The notes under the pieces were generated by a model, which saw nothing but the letters and a program-made list of their open reading frames with translations, was not told the origin of the DNA and did not search any database. Source: Nitrospirota bacterium (GTDB lineage: Bacteria; Nitrospirota_A; Leptospirillia; Leptospirillales; Leptospirillaceae). From it: DNA of 43,198 nucleotides. Position numbers and translations under genes: made by a program. The stretch is taken from NCBI GenBank assembly GCA_027415455.1, contig DAIBSV010000003.1:1-43198 (forward strand), read 5' to 3'. Positions 1-8,761 of this stretch are shown here, piece after piece; position 1 is the first letter of the stretch, and every line of letters begins with the position of its first letter.

Positions 1-131
1 AAGGCCCTGTTGGCGAAAATCAGGCGGAAGCCGGAATCGTGGACCAGAAAAAGGTTGGTCCGGGCATCGACGAACCGTCTCCAGTCGAAAAGATCCGGAA
101 ATCGCGCGATCAGGTCCTCTGTTTCATCCAT
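1..131 (-). CDS. N-terminus of a PAS-domain protein (partial)
   Basis: The reverse strand opens with ATG at 131, preceded by a GAGGGG ribosome-binding site, and reads 43 codons to the window edge. The peptide ends in a short acidic/aromatic stretch and then LFLVHDSGFRLIFANRA, the usual first strand of a PAS sensor domain (a residue pattern like 'D..G.I...N.A'). It lies 92 bp downstream of the large GAF/PAS/GGDEF gene on the same strand, so it is probably in the same transcription unit and may be another signalling protein. The output domain is outside the window. The start is well supported by the RBS; the PAS call rests on about 20 residues. Confidence 0.6.
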   Translation of the reverse strand, partial: MDETEDLIARFPDLFDWRRFVDARTNLFLVHDSGFRLIFANRA

Positions 132-222
132 GGCGCCCCTCGGTTCATTCTGACTTTTCCTACTGCCCCAAGACGATCATGATTCGATTCCGGACCGCGG
201 ATCCTCCCATGAAGACGGAAGA

Positions 223-3200
223 TCAAGCCCCGTCCGGAGTCTTCCCCGGATCCGGGGCGGGATCGGCGGTGCAGACCCGGGCGGCTCCCCCTCCTCGTTT
301 CTTGGCCCGGTACATGGCCAGATCGGCATTCTTGAGAAGATCCTCCGAATTCCTTCCCGACTCCGGATACAGGCTGATCCCCACGGAGACGTCCACCGAA
401 AGGGAGTGGCCGCGGACCTGGAAGGGGCGGGAAATCTCCCCGACGATCTTTTTTGCGACCCGTTCGGCCTCTTGCCGGGTACGGGCTCCCGGAAGGAGAA
501 CGATGAATTCGTCCCCTCCCTGCCGGGAGACGGTATCCTCCTGTCGGACGCATTGCATAAGACGGCGGCCGACTTCCACCAGAACCTCGTCTCCCGCCGA
601 ATGGCCCAGGGTATCGTTGATCGGCTTGAACCGGTCGAGATCCAGAAAGAGGATGGCCGCAGATGGCCCGTTGCTGCCCCGGGAGGCGAGGAGGCGGTCG
701 ATCCGGTCCCTGAGGATCGTCCGGTTCGGAAGGCCGGTGAGGGGATCGTGGGTGGCAAGGTAGCTGATCTTTTCCGCCTCCATCTTTTTCCGGGTGATGT
801 CGGAAAAGACCCCCACCCGGAACCGGATGTCCTCCTCCGAGGAGAGCGTGCTGACCGACAGTCGGACCGCATACTGCGCGCCGTCCTTCTTTCGGCTCCA
901 GAGCTCCCCCTCCCACTGGATCCCGGCATCCAGAGCAAACTTCATCTCCCGGTAGACCTCGGATTCGGTGCGGTCGGATTCGAGAATGCGGACGTTCTTT
1001 CCAAGAACCTCTTCCGGGGCGTACCCGGTGATCCGGGCGAAGGCGGGGTTGACCGAGACGATCCGGTCCTCTCCGTCGACCACCAGGATGCCTTCGGAGG
1101 TGGCATCGAAGACGGCCGAGGCGATCCTGAGGCTCTCCTCGGCTCTTTTCCGGTCCGTGACGTCCTGGCCCATGAGCAGGAGCCCCCGGCGGGTGCCGTC
1201 CGGTTCGAAAACGGGAACGCGGACGATTTCGAGAAGGCGCCAGCCCCCGGCGGAGTCGGGAAACCGGGCCGTCTCGCGGGTTTCCCTCCCCGCCGTCCAT
1301 GCGACTTCGTCCTTTTCGGCAAGGTCCCGGAAGAAGTCGGCGAGCTCCGGCCGGTCGAGCACGAGGTCGAGGTCCTTCTTTCCCCGCCAGATGTCGGGGC
1401 CCGGGATCCCGGAAAGGCCAAGGAGGGCGACCGCCTTGCCGTTGGCCGAGACCCATCTCCCCGAGGCATCCTTGAACCAGAGTCCCTCGGGTATCGTCTC
1501 GAGAATGCGCTCCGTCTTTTCGGCCTGCTCCCGGATGAGATCGATCATGCCCTTCCTCTGGAAGGCGATCGCCACCTGGCGGGCGATGGCCTCGAGCACG
1601 GGAAGAATGGAGGGGTCGAGGAGACGGGGGGCGCCGAAGTGGACAAGGGAGAGCGTTCCCGGATGGTCCCGGTCGACGGCGAAGGGAATGGCGGCTCCGC
1701 TCGCGGCGCCGGCCGAAACGAGCGCCGGCAGGGCCCGGGAATGCTCCGTGTAGTCCGCCACGAAGGCCGGACGCCCGTTCCGGATCGCATCCCCCGCGAG
1801 GGAAGCCTCTTCCGGAAGGACGATCTTTTCCAGAAAGGGGGCCCGGGAGGCCGCTTCGCCGGTCGGCCACAGCGACGACAGGGCCCCGGGGGCCGTCCGG
1901 TAGGTGATGAAGCCTCCGTTGAAGCCGGAAAGGGTCATGGCGTACCCGATCGCCTTCCGGGCGACGGTTTCCGGATCGATCTGGAGGGACAGGTCTTCGA
2001 TCGTCCGGGCGAGGAGGTCCGTCCGAAGGGATTCGGTCTTGTGCTGGGTGATGTCCGTTCCGGTCCCGTGGATCTCGATCGGAACCCCGTCCCGGTCGCG
2101 CCTCACCGCTCCCCGGAGAAGATACCAGCGGACCGGGGGAAAAAGGCCCGCCCTGACCCGGATCCGCAGTTCGATCTCGATCACGCCGTCGGGGCCCTCC
2201 CCCGCCCTTCGGAGGTTTTCCAGAACCCGGGACGAATCCTCCTCGTGGATCATGCCGAGCCAGAAGAGGGGATCCGAGAGGAGATCCTCCCGTGAATATC
2301 CCGTCAGGCGTTCGACGGAGGAGCTTGCGAAGAGGAGACGGAGATCGGGAAGCCCCAGGACGAAGACGATGTCCGGAAGAACGAAAAAGATGCGGTCCAG
2401 GAACTCCTTCTGATCCCGGAGGGTGTCGAGCAGCCTTTTTCTCTCCAGCGCCATCCCCATCTGCCGTGCCAGGGCTTCGAGGGCGGGGAGGGCTTGGGCC
2501 GGAAAAGGTTTCGCCCCTCCGACGTTTCCGATCGAGAGCGTTCCCGCGGGCTTCCCCCCGATCCAGAACGGAACCGCCAGGGCGCATCGGAGCCCGGCCC
2601 GGGCGAGAACCGGAAGGGCCCCGGGGAAGGAAAGGTAGTCATCCACCCAGAAGGGCTTGCCGGAGGCGAAGGCCCGGCCGGGCAGGGTCTCTTCCGGCCG
2701 AACCCCTTCCTGAAAAACGATCCTCGGTCGAAAGTCCTCACGGGGCCAGTGGAATCCCATCGTCTCCGGGATCGGGACCCCACTGGAATCCAGGACGGCG
2801 ATGAAGCCCGCATCGAATTCCGTAAGGGCGAGGGCGGCTTCGACGACGTCCTTCCCGATCATTTCCGGATCGTTCTGGAGCGAGATCGCCTCCACGATCC
2901 GGAAGATCCGCTCGTTCTTGATCTCTTCGTTCTTCCGGGCGGTGATGTCGGTGAAGGTCCCGATCAGGCGGCGGGGCTCCCCGGAGGCATCCCGGTCCAG
3001 CATCGCCCGGACGAGAAACCAGAGGAAGGGGAGCCCGCCGGCCGGGAGAAACCGGAGTTCCGTGGCCTCCTGGGGCTCCCCCTCCCAGGTCTTTTCGAGG
3101 AGGCTCCGGAAGCGGTCCCTGTCCTCCGGATGGAACGAGCGGTCGAAGAAGGTCCGGTCCCCGAGGGAGGCTTCCGGCTCGAATCCGGTGATCTCGAGGA

Positions 3201-5289
3201 GGGAGGGAGAGAGGTACATCGGAACGAGTTCCGGCCAGACGGTTTCGAAGACGATGTCGGGCACGGTCCCGAGGATCCGGTCCTGGTGCTCCTTCTCGCG
3301 GCGGAGCGCGTCTTCGAGGTTGTGGCGAGCGATCGCGATTCCCATCTGGCGAGCGATCGTGTCGACGGGGGGAATGTCGCTGTCGGAAAAGGCGGAGAGA
3401 CGGGTTATCGAGGCAAGGGAGAGCGTTCCGACGATCCGGCCCTCCGAATGGAGAGGGACGGCGAGGGCACTTTTGTGTCCGAACCTGAGAAAGGCGGGAA
3501 GGGAATCGGCCATGTCGGAGTAGTTGTCGACTATTAAAGGTTTTTCTGTCGAAAAAACCTGTCCGGCCATCCCCTGCCCGGGGGGAAACGGACGTCCGAA
3601 TTCCGCTTCGGGGATTCCCTCCAGCCCTTCCGTCCTCCAGCGGTAGGACAGGAGGCCGGTCGCGGGATCGTGAAGGGCGACCGCCGCCACCTCGGCGCCC
3701 GTCAGTTCGCAAACGGCCCGGAGGGCCTGGGCCACGAACCGGTCGAGCTCCGACTGACCGGAGAGGGCGAGGATGGTTTCGTAGAGGATCTCCTTTTGCC
3801 TTTCGGCCCTTTTCCACTCCGTGACGTTCAGGAGGATGCCATGGAGCTCGACGGGAAGCCCGTCCGGACTCCATGAAATCGTCCCGTGACCGATGAAGGC
3901 CACCTCGCGTCCGTCCCGGTGGCGGAAGGAAAACTCGGCACGAACGGCAGTCCCCTTCTCCCGCAGGGTCCGGTCGATCGCCTCCTGGATCCGAAGGAGT
4001 CCGTCGTCCATGGCGAGCCTTTTCCAGAGACCGGAGTCGGCGACGAGCTCCTCGGGGGTGTATCCCAGGACCTGCGTGGAGGAGGGGCTGACGTACACCG
4101 GAGCCAGTTCGGGGAAAATGAGGGTGTAGACGATGTCGGGCAGATGGTCGAAGACGTCCTGGAGGCGGTCCTTCTGGACCCGTATCTCGGAAAGGAGGGC
4201 CTCGCGGTGGAGTCCGATCCCGATCTGGCGGGCGACGGCCGCGAGGAGGGGAAGGATTTTTCCGTCGACGGGGCGCCGGGGGTTCGACGAAACGATCATC
4301 AGGATCCCGAGAGGCTCTCCCGGCGACGGTCCCGAGACCACCGGCACGACGGCCGCCGAGCGGACGCCCCTTTCCCGGACCCAGGGAAGACATTTCCTGT
4401 CGCCTCCGTAGTCCGCGATCAGGCGCCCCTCACCCGAATCGAAAAAGTCTGTCCCGACGCTCTCCTGAAGGGAAAAGGGACGCGACGCTTCCCGGGAGTC
4501 GGCCGCCAGAAGGATCCCCGACCTGAAGCGGTAGGAGAGGCATTGGCCCTCCCGGTCGAGCAGGGCGACGCCGCTCCCGTCCGCCTCGGCCAGCCTTTCG
4601 GCGGAACGGAGGGCATGGGCCACCATGGCGGGAAGATCCTCTTCGAGAGACAGCTCCTCGATGAGTGTCCGGAGGACATCTTCGTGGACCGCGGAGATTC
4701 TGCGGGATCTCAGGAAGAGGGAAAAGAGACCGGCGAGAACGAGGACGAAGAAGAGAAGGGCCAGCTCCAGGGAAATCCGGTGTTCCCGTTCGAGGATCCC
4801 GAGATTCTCTTTTTCAAGGGTGGCTTCGGAGCCCTGGATGGAAAGGGCCAGAAGGCGGATCTCCCGGATCGGTCCCTTGAGGCGGGAATACGACATGAGC
4901 GCTCCCGCGAAGGGAACTCCTTTCCCGGAAACCGCGGGGAATCCCTGCCGTACGGATTCGAGGATCGCCCTCTGGGTGGCAGTCAGATAGGAGCTTTTTG
5001 AAAGGACAAATTCCAGGGACTTCTGGCCCTGGACCAGAAGTCCGCGGATATAGGCCCGTCTTTCCCTGGAGAGGAGGAATGTTCCTTCGAACACCTCCCT
5101 TTCGATGTTTTCGGCGACGTTTTCTAGGAAAAGGAGGTTGTATGAGATGCGGGAGAGGGTGGCCAGCCGGGCCTGCCCTTCGATCCTGTGTTTCTGGAAG
5201 GACAGGATTTTCTCCGTCGCCACCGGACCGAGGACCATGACGACAAAAAGGATCGCGACTCCATACGCGTAACGTCCCCGAAGATTCAC
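223..5289 (-). CDS. Membrane GAF/PAS-repeat diguanylate cyclase
   Basis: A 1688-residue sensor that should make cyclic di-GMP from GTP at the inner membrane. I chose the GTG start at 5289, which has GGGGGG six bases upstream; the frame stays open to 5355. Order: TM helix (about residues 10-28), a roughly 150-residue periplasmic segment, a second TM (about 173-195), then GAF-PAS units at about 205-490, 495-790, 800-1105 and 1110-1410, an extra PAS (about 1420-1520), and a C-terminal GGDEF domain. The catalytic GGDEF motif is intact (1591-1595) and an allosteric product-binding RxxD site, RQED, sits five residues before it. The repeated GAF blocks share phrases such as 'ALAVPF...GTLSL' and 'ARQMGIA', so the array arose by tandem duplication. 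The ligands are unknown. The length is unusual for the family. No EAL domain is present. Confidence 0.93.
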   Translation of the reverse strand: MNLRGRYAYGVAILFVVMVLGPVATEKILSFQKHRIEGQARLATLSRISYNLLFLENVAENIEREVFEGTFLLSRERRAYIRGLLVQGQKSLEFVLSKSSYLTATQRAILESVRQGFPAVSGKGVPFAGALMSYSRLKGPIREIRLLALSIQGSEATLEKENLGILEREHRISLELALLFFVLVLAGLFSLFLRSRRISAVHEDVLRTLIEELSLEEDLPAMVAHALRSAERLAEADGSGVALLDREGQCLSYRFRSGILLAADSREASRPFSLQESVGTDFFDSGEGRLIADYGGDRKCLPWVRERGVRSAAVVPVVSGPSPGEPLGILMIVSSNPRRPVDGKILPLLAAVARQIGIGLHREALLSEIRVQKDRLQDVFDHLPDIVYTLIFPELAPVYVSPSSTQVLGYTPEELVADSGLWKRLAMDDGLLRIQEAIDRTLREKGTAVRAEFSFRHRDGREVAFIGHGTISWSPDGLPVELHGILLNVTEWKRAERQKEILYETILALSGQSELDRFVAQALRAVCELTGAEVAAVALHDPATGLLSYRWRTEGLEGIPEAEFGRPFPPGQGMAGQVFSTEKPLIVDNYSDMADSLPAFLRFGHKSALAVPLHSEGRIVGTLSLASITRLSAFSDSDIPPVDTIARQMGIAIARHNLEDALRREKEHQDRILGTVPDIVFETVWPELVPMYLSPSLLEITGFEPEASLGDRTFFDRSFHPEDRDRFRSLLEKTWEGEPQEATELRFLPAGGLPFLWFLVRAMLDRDASGEPRRLIGTFTDITARKNEEIKNERIFRIVEAISLQNDPEMIGKDVVEAALALTEFDAGFIAVLDSSGVPIPETMGFHWPREDFRPRIVFQEGVRPEETLPGRAFASGKPFWVDDYLSFPGALPVLARAGLRCALAVPFWIGGKPAGTLSIGNVGGAKPFPAQALPALEALARQMGMALERKRLLDTLRDQKEFLDRIFFVLPDIVFVLGLPDLRLLFASSSVERLTGYSREDLLSDPLFWLGMIHEEDSSRVLENLRRAGEGPDGVIEIELRIRVRAGLFPPVRWYLLRGAVRRDRDGVPIEIHGTGTDITQHKTESLRTDLLARTIEDLSLQIDPETVARKAIGYAMTLSGFNGGFITYRTAPGALSSLWPTGEAASRAPFLEKIVLPEEASLAGDAIRNGRPAFVADYTEHSRALPALVSAGAASGAAIPFAVDRDHPGTLSLVHFGAPRLLDPSILPVLEAIARQVAIAFQRKGMIDLIREQAEKTERILETIPEGLWFKDASGRWVSANGKAVALLGLSGIPGPDIWRGKKDLDLVLDRPELADFFRDLAEKDEVAWTAGRETRETARFPDSAGGWRLLEIVRVPVFEPDGTRRGLLLMGQDVTDRKRAEESLRIASAVFDATSEGILVVDGEDRIVSVNPAFARITGYAPEEVLGKNVRILESDRTESEVYREMKFALDAGIQWEGELWSRKKDGAQYAVRLSVSTLSSEEDIRFRVGVFSDITRKKMEAEKISYLATHDPLTGLPNRTILRDRIDRLLASRGSNGPSAAILFLDLDRFKPINDTLGHSAGDEVLVEVGRRLMQCVRQEDTVSRQGGDEFIVLLPGARTRQEAERVAKKIVGEISRPFQVRGHSLSVDVSVGISLYPESGRNSEDLLKNADLAMYRAKKRGGGAARVCTADPAPDPGKTPDGA

Positions 5290-5311
5290 ATGTATCCCCC
5301 CGGCTTCGGTC

Positions 5312-5348
5312 GTCCCGCTCCGTTCCCCCGCGCGGAGCGGAGCGGGAC
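5312..5348 (-). promoter_or_regulatory. Leader hairpin before the GAF/PAS/GGDEF gene
   Basis: GTCCCGCTCCG (5312-5322) and CGGAGCGGGAC (5338-5348) form a perfect 11-bp inverted repeat with a 15-nt loop. It ends about 23 nt upstream of the GTG start, just before the ribosome-binding site. In the transcript this would be a very stable stem in the 5' untranslated region, well placed to influence translation or early termination. No known riboswitch consensus was recognised. Confidence 0.5.
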
Positions 5349-5385
5349 GGATCATGGCTTCCGAACGTGTATTCCTGCAGGATCC

Positions 5386-5413
5386 ATTCTACAGGGTCGG
5401 GATTTTTTTTCCA
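5386..5413 (-). promoter_or_regulatory. Possible sigma70 promoter for the GAF/PAS/GGDEF gene
   Basis: On the reverse strand TAGAAT (5391-5386) matches the -10 consensus at five of six bases. A weak TGGAAA (-35, four of six) lies 16 bp upstream. It would give a leader of about 90 nt containing the 5312-5348 hairpin. The weak -35 keeps confidence low. Confidence 0.33.
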
Positions 5414-5625
5414 GAGCCTTCCGCAATATTCTTCAGCAGGGGACCCGGCCTGCCCCCGGAATCCCGGAGCGTTTTCCCCGGAAGGTCCGGGACAGATAAG
5501 AGAAAGGCGACACGCGGGAATGCTCCAGACCTCCCGGTCCGATCCTTTCCCCACCACTTGCCATAAGACTCAGCCATTCCGGTTAAAAAACCAGAGCGTG
5601 AATTGCCGGGACCGGACCGGTGTCG

Positions 5626-5655
5626 TTGACACGCCGGGGCGTGATGGCCTAGACT
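5626..5655 (+). promoter_or_regulatory. Sigma70-like promoter of the secreted-protein operon
   Basis: A perfect TTGACA (5626-5631), an 18-bp spacer and TAGACT (5650-5655, four of six) lie about 60 bp upstream of the first gene of the plus-strand cluster. The 428-bp stretch 5290-5717 otherwise holds only the divergent promoter and leader of the minus-strand gene; I see no other coding signal in it. Confidence 0.5.
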
Positions 5656-5717
5656 CTAAGAATTCGAAAGGCCCCCTTCGGCAATCTCCCCGGGGCGGGC
5701 TTCCGGGAGATGTTCTT

Positions 5718-6215
5718 ATGGTTCGATCTGACTCCCTTCGGTGGGGAGCCGCAATTCTCGTTCTCGCGTTCCTCTTTCTGGCCACGGCTGGCGGGAAAGG
5801 GATGGCGATCTCCGCTCGGGTTCCGAAGGCCCCACCCCTCTTTTCTTTTCTGGCCGTTCCGGACGGGATCGCGACGTCCATCGGATCCGAACGCCCTCTC
5901 CCCCTCCTCGCTTCGGAGGCTCTTCCGCATTTTTCGGATCTTTCGTCCGGCACGGTGCCTCCAGGACCACCGGAGGAAGACGGGGATCTTCTGTGCCATC
6001 ACGCCTATTCGGGACCTCTTCCCTCCTGGGAGTGCCACCATTCCGATCCGGCGCTTTTCCTCTCTCCTCATTACGCACCGGCGGCCCTGACAGAGTTTCC
6101 AATCTTTCCCGGGGGAACCGAAACAACCCTGGGGCGAAATGCCCTTTTCCAGCCCCTCCCCTCCCCCTCCATCGCTTCTCCCGAACCTCCCCCCCGTCAC
6201 GCCTTCTCTCTCTGA
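5718..6215 (+). CDS. Secreted Cys/His protein, first of a pair
   Basis: A 165-residue protein of no family I recognise. The ATG at 5718 has GGGAG eight bases upstream. The N-terminus is a signal peptide or anchor (MVRSDSL, then a hydrophobic run to about residue 24). The mature part is Pro-rich with only two cysteines, both in a motif: C93-H-H95 and E105-C106-H-H108, a C-x-H...E-C-x-H arrangement that could bind a metal. The next gene carries the same motif at similar spacing and a similar Pro-rich tail (PEPPPR here, PDPPPR there), which supports this reading frame over the overlapping alternatives. It is the first gene after the 5626-5655 promoter, in a run of envelope genes. Function unknown; metal binding is my inference. 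Confidence 0.6.
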   Translation: MVRSDSLRWGAAILVLAFLFLATAGGKGMAISARVPKAPPLFSFLAVPDGIATSIGSERPLPLLASEALPHFSDLSSGTVPPGPPEEDGDLLCHHAYSGPLPSWECHHSDPALFLSPHYAPAALTEFPIFPGGTETTLGRNALFQPLPSPSIASPEPPPRHAFSL

Positions 6216-6312
6216 AATGTCGGCACGGGGTCTCCCCGTCTGACGATTTCCCGAAATCCGGTTCCTGACCCTTCCGCGCGCTTTCCGGGAGACAGGACCC
6301 AACGAGAGCAGA

Positions 6313-6960
6313 ATGATGTCCCGGACGCTGTCAATGCCGAACAGCCTTTTCAAAGATATTGGTTCCTCGGAGCCTCCCCCACCGTCTTCTCCCGGTTCCC
6401 GGGCCGGAAGCGGACGACGCTCCTGGTCGACCCTGGGACTTCTTGCGGCCGTTCTTGGAGCCATTTTCTTTCTGGTGGCCCTGCCCCGGCACACCCATGC
6501 GGGACTCTTTCTCCTTCCCGAACCTTCGGCTCCGGCACTTCAGGCCGAACACCTTCCGATACCGCCGGATTTCCAGTCCCGGCACCCCGAACGGGCCCTT
6601 CCCTGCCGTCACATCCGGACAACGGGGTGTTCACTGGAGTGTCCGCATGAAGCCGGCGCGGCGCTAACGTCCCCCGGGCTCCTCCCGGACCTGGCCTTTG
6701 AACGCCCCGAGACGGCGCCTTTCCTGCCTTGTCTTTCCCCGGGAGTCTTCCGGGAACCTGCGCCCCTCGCCTCCCCGGTCCGGCCCCTCCCCGATCCCCC
6801 CCCGCGCCTCTCCTCCCTTCGGACATCCGACAACCCTGACTACAAACCACTCTGTCTGAAATGGAGGAACGAATGCCTCAAACAAAAACCGTCCCCACAC
6901 GCCGCGCCCTCTCCGGAGCCGCACGGGGGCTCCTGCTCGTGGCAGTTCTTCTCGTCCTGA
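6313..6960 (+). CDS. Secreted Cys/His protein, second of a pair
   Basis: A 215-residue protein with a long N-region and a hydrophobic segment (about 41-57) ending in a plausible signal-peptidase site, HTHA-GL. It shares with the preceding protein the motif C98-x-H100 ... E109-C110-x-H112 (C-x-H-x8-E-C-x-H; x9 in the neighbour) and a PDPPPR tail near residue 165. It also has extra cysteines at C106, near 140 and near the C-terminus. The start has only a weak GAGAG ribosome-binding site. The last 88 bp overlap the next gene, which is long, so the true end may be earlier: an eight-C run at 6796-6803 could be a frameshift point. Unknown family; probably a paralogue of its neighbour. Confidence 0.5.
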   Translation: MMSRTLSMPNSLFKDIGSSEPPPPSSPGSRAGSGRRSWSTLGLLAAVLGAIFFLVALPRHTHAGLFLLPEPSAPALQAEHLPIPPDFQSRHPERALPCRHIRTTGCSLECPHEAGAALTSPGLLPDLAFERPETAPFLPCLSPGVFREPAPLASPVRPLPDPPPRLSSLRTSDNPDYKPLCLKWRNECLKQKPSPHAAPSPEPHGGSCSWQFFSS

Positions 6961-7940
6961 TCTTTTCCGCGCCCCCCCGTGCCCGGGCCTGCGTCTTCTG
7001 CCTCGAGCACATGGGGGTCGATGCCGCCATGTTCTGGACGAGCGACGTCATGGAATCCATGCGCTGGGACTACGCCAGCACCCTGGTGAACAACAGCGCC
7101 TGGTTCGGCTCCAATGTCCATGGCCTTTCGGCCTCAGAACTCCTGATGACCCAGGAGAACACCCTCCAGCTCCTCGCCACGAAGCGCTGGATGGTGCAGG
7201 TGACCGAACCTTTCTACTACCGGTGGAACTGGCCCGGAAACATGTCCTCCGGATACACTCCCGGACTCGGAAACAACAATCCCGGCATGGTTGCGGTTCC
7301 GGGCGACCTCTGGATCGCGAATCTCCTCGACGTCTACGACCGGAACACCTTCTCGGGAGCCACCCGGATCGTCCTGGTCCAGGGGGTCCATTTCCCGACC
7401 TCTCCCACCCTCCAGACCTTCAACAACCAGTATGTCAACAGCGACCTCACCGGAGCCGGAAGCTACGAGCTGACCTTCGGCATTGAAGTGATGCATACCT
7501 TTTCCAACGGCCGGTGGATGCTGGTGGGGGATTTTCTCAACTCATTCGAACTTCCCAACAATCTGGGGGTCGAGACCGGAGACACGATCAATACCGACTA
7601 CATGGTCGGATACCGGGTGACGGGGCTCCATTCTGACATGCCGGAGCTATGGGTCACACTGGGCGACTACATCCACTACAACTCGGCCAACCTCCAGATC
7701 AATCCCGAGACCATCAACGGCGTGCTCACGCCCGCCGGCCCCATCCTGGGCACGGAGGCCTTCACCGAACAGGTGGGGGTGGGGGCGTGGATGATTCCCA
7801 AAAGCCTTCCGAACCTGATGCTGTTCGCCAACGTCATCAAATACCTCTACTGGTCGGATCCGGGGCAGAGCGTTGCGAACAACAACCTGGCCCCTTTCCC
7901 GACCTTCAAGGCCAACCTGGGTTTCATGTGGATGTTCTAG
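6873..7940 (+). CDS. Exported barrel-like protein with N-terminal CxxC
   Basis: A 355-residue exported protein. ATG 6873 is preceded by GGAGGA, which decides the start over the in-frame ATG at 6861. The signal peptide (RR...GLLLVAVLLVLIFSAPPRARA) would be cut after residue 39, leaving a mature N-terminus C40-V-F-C43, a possible redox-active or metal-binding CxxC. The rest alternates polar and aromatic residues, is rich in Asn, Thr and Tyr, and ends in FMWMF. A terminal aromatic after beta strands is typical of outer-membrane barrels assembled by BAM. I do not recognise the family. It lies between the Cys/His pair and a second barrel-like protein, 22 bp from the latter. Confidence 0.75.
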   Translation: MPQTKTVPTRRALSGAARGLLLVAVLLVLIFSAPPRARACVFCLEHMGVDAAMFWTSDVMESMRWDYASTLVNNSAWFGSNVHGLSASELLMTQENTLQLLATKRWMVQVTEPFYYRWNWPGNMSSGYTPGLGNNNPGMVAVPGDLWIANLLDVYDRNTFSGATRIVLVQGVHFPTSPTLQTFNNQYVNSDLTGAGSYELTFGIEVMHTFSNGRWMLVGDFLNSFELPNNLGVETGDTINTDYMVGYRVTGLHSDMPELWVTLGDYIHYNSANLQINPETINGVLTPAGPILGTEAFTEQVGVGAWMIPKSLPNLMLFANVIKYLYWSDPGQSVANNNLAPFPTFKANLGFMWMF

Positions 7941-7962
7941 CCCTTAAACAAAGGATGAACGG

Positions 7963-8652
7963 ATGAAAAGACGCACGATCACGATTTTCTTCGGGATGGC
8001 GTTCGCCCTGGGCGCTCTCGCACTGTCGCCCCGATGGTCCCCGGCCGAGACCCAGATTCCGGCCATGGGCTCCATGGCCCCCTCGCCTTCCGCCACCCCT
8101 TCCGGCCCGTCTTCGGCGGGGGGAAGCATTCCCGGAACGGGGTTCGCCATAGAAGGCTTTGCCGGAGGAGACACCTCACTCTCCGGATCCTACAGCACCA
8201 CGACCGGGCAAACCGTCCCCTACGCCTTCGGCTCGGCGCCCCTCTGGGGGCTCCGTATCGGAAAGATGGCTTTTTCCCGTCTCTTCCTGTACCTGACCTT
8301 CCAGCAGAGCTATTTTTCCCAGAACACCCATTCCCTGGTGGGCTTCGGCGGAAACTACTATCTGCCGGGGACGGAGCGCCTTCCGGTCCTTCCCTATTTG
8401 AACGCGACCTTCGGCGCCTCCTACAATACCTATGGAGGAATCGATGCCCAGGCGGGATATGGCTGGATGCTGGGAGCCGGAGCCCTCTATCCCGTCTCGA
8501 AAAACCTCGGGGTCTTTCTGGAGGCCGACGCCTATTACGAAACGGCGCCTCTGGGGATCAACACCACCGTCGGAAATCCCCCGGGCACGATCGCCCATGT
8601 CAGCGATACCTGGTCCCTTCCGGTCATGATCGGAATCCGGTACTCTTTCTAG
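7963..8652 (+). CDS. Outer-membrane beta-barrel-like protein
   Basis: A 229-residue protein with a classic signal peptide (MKRRTITIFFGMAFALGALAL, cut near residue 28) and a low-complexity Pro/Ser/Ala linker. It then shows amphipathic strands in the style of small OmpW/OmpA-like barrels ('AFSRLFLYLTF', 'GVFLEADAYYET') and a C-terminal IGIRYSF with the terminal Phe expected for outer-membrane insertion. AAAGGA lies upstream of ATG 7963. It follows the previous gene by 22 bp in the same operon. The likely role is an outer-membrane channel or structural barrel; the substrate is unknown. Confidence 0.75.
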   Translation: MKRRTITIFFGMAFALGALALSPRWSPAETQIPAMGSMAPSPSATPSGPSSAGGSIPGTGFAIEGFAGGDTSLSGSYSTTTGQTVPYAFGSAPLWGLRIGKMAFSRLFLYLTFQQSYFSQNTHSLVGFGGNYYLPGTERLPVLPYLNATFGASYNTYGGIDAQAGYGWMLGAGALYPVSKNLGVFLEADAYYETAPLGINTTVGNPPGTIAHVSDTWSLPVMIGIRYSF

Positions 8653-8703
8653 AGGCTCTCGTGGACCCTGGAACCATTGCGGATTCCGACCGGATCCAAA
8701 AGC

Positions 8704-8729
8704 GGGAGGGGGAAACCCAGCCCCCTCCC
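8704..8729. terminator. Strong GC hairpin inside the envelope operon
   Basis: GGGAGGGGG (8704-8712) and CCCCCTCCC (8721-8729) form a perfect 9-bp stem with an 8-nt loop in the 109-bp gap between the second barrel gene and the Met-rich gene. There is no T-run after it, so it may be an RNA-stability or attenuation hairpin rather than a full terminator, separating barrel expression from the downstream genes. Confidence 0.45.
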
Positions 8730-8761
8730 CCCAACACGCCCTGAAAAAAGAAAGGAACATC

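Noticed and set aside
110..2587. Very long open frames antisense or out of frame to the GAF/PAS/GGDEF gene
   Set aside because: High GC removes stop codons in shadow frames; the products are Arg/Pro-rich with no domains, while the 223-5289 frame has clear motifs.
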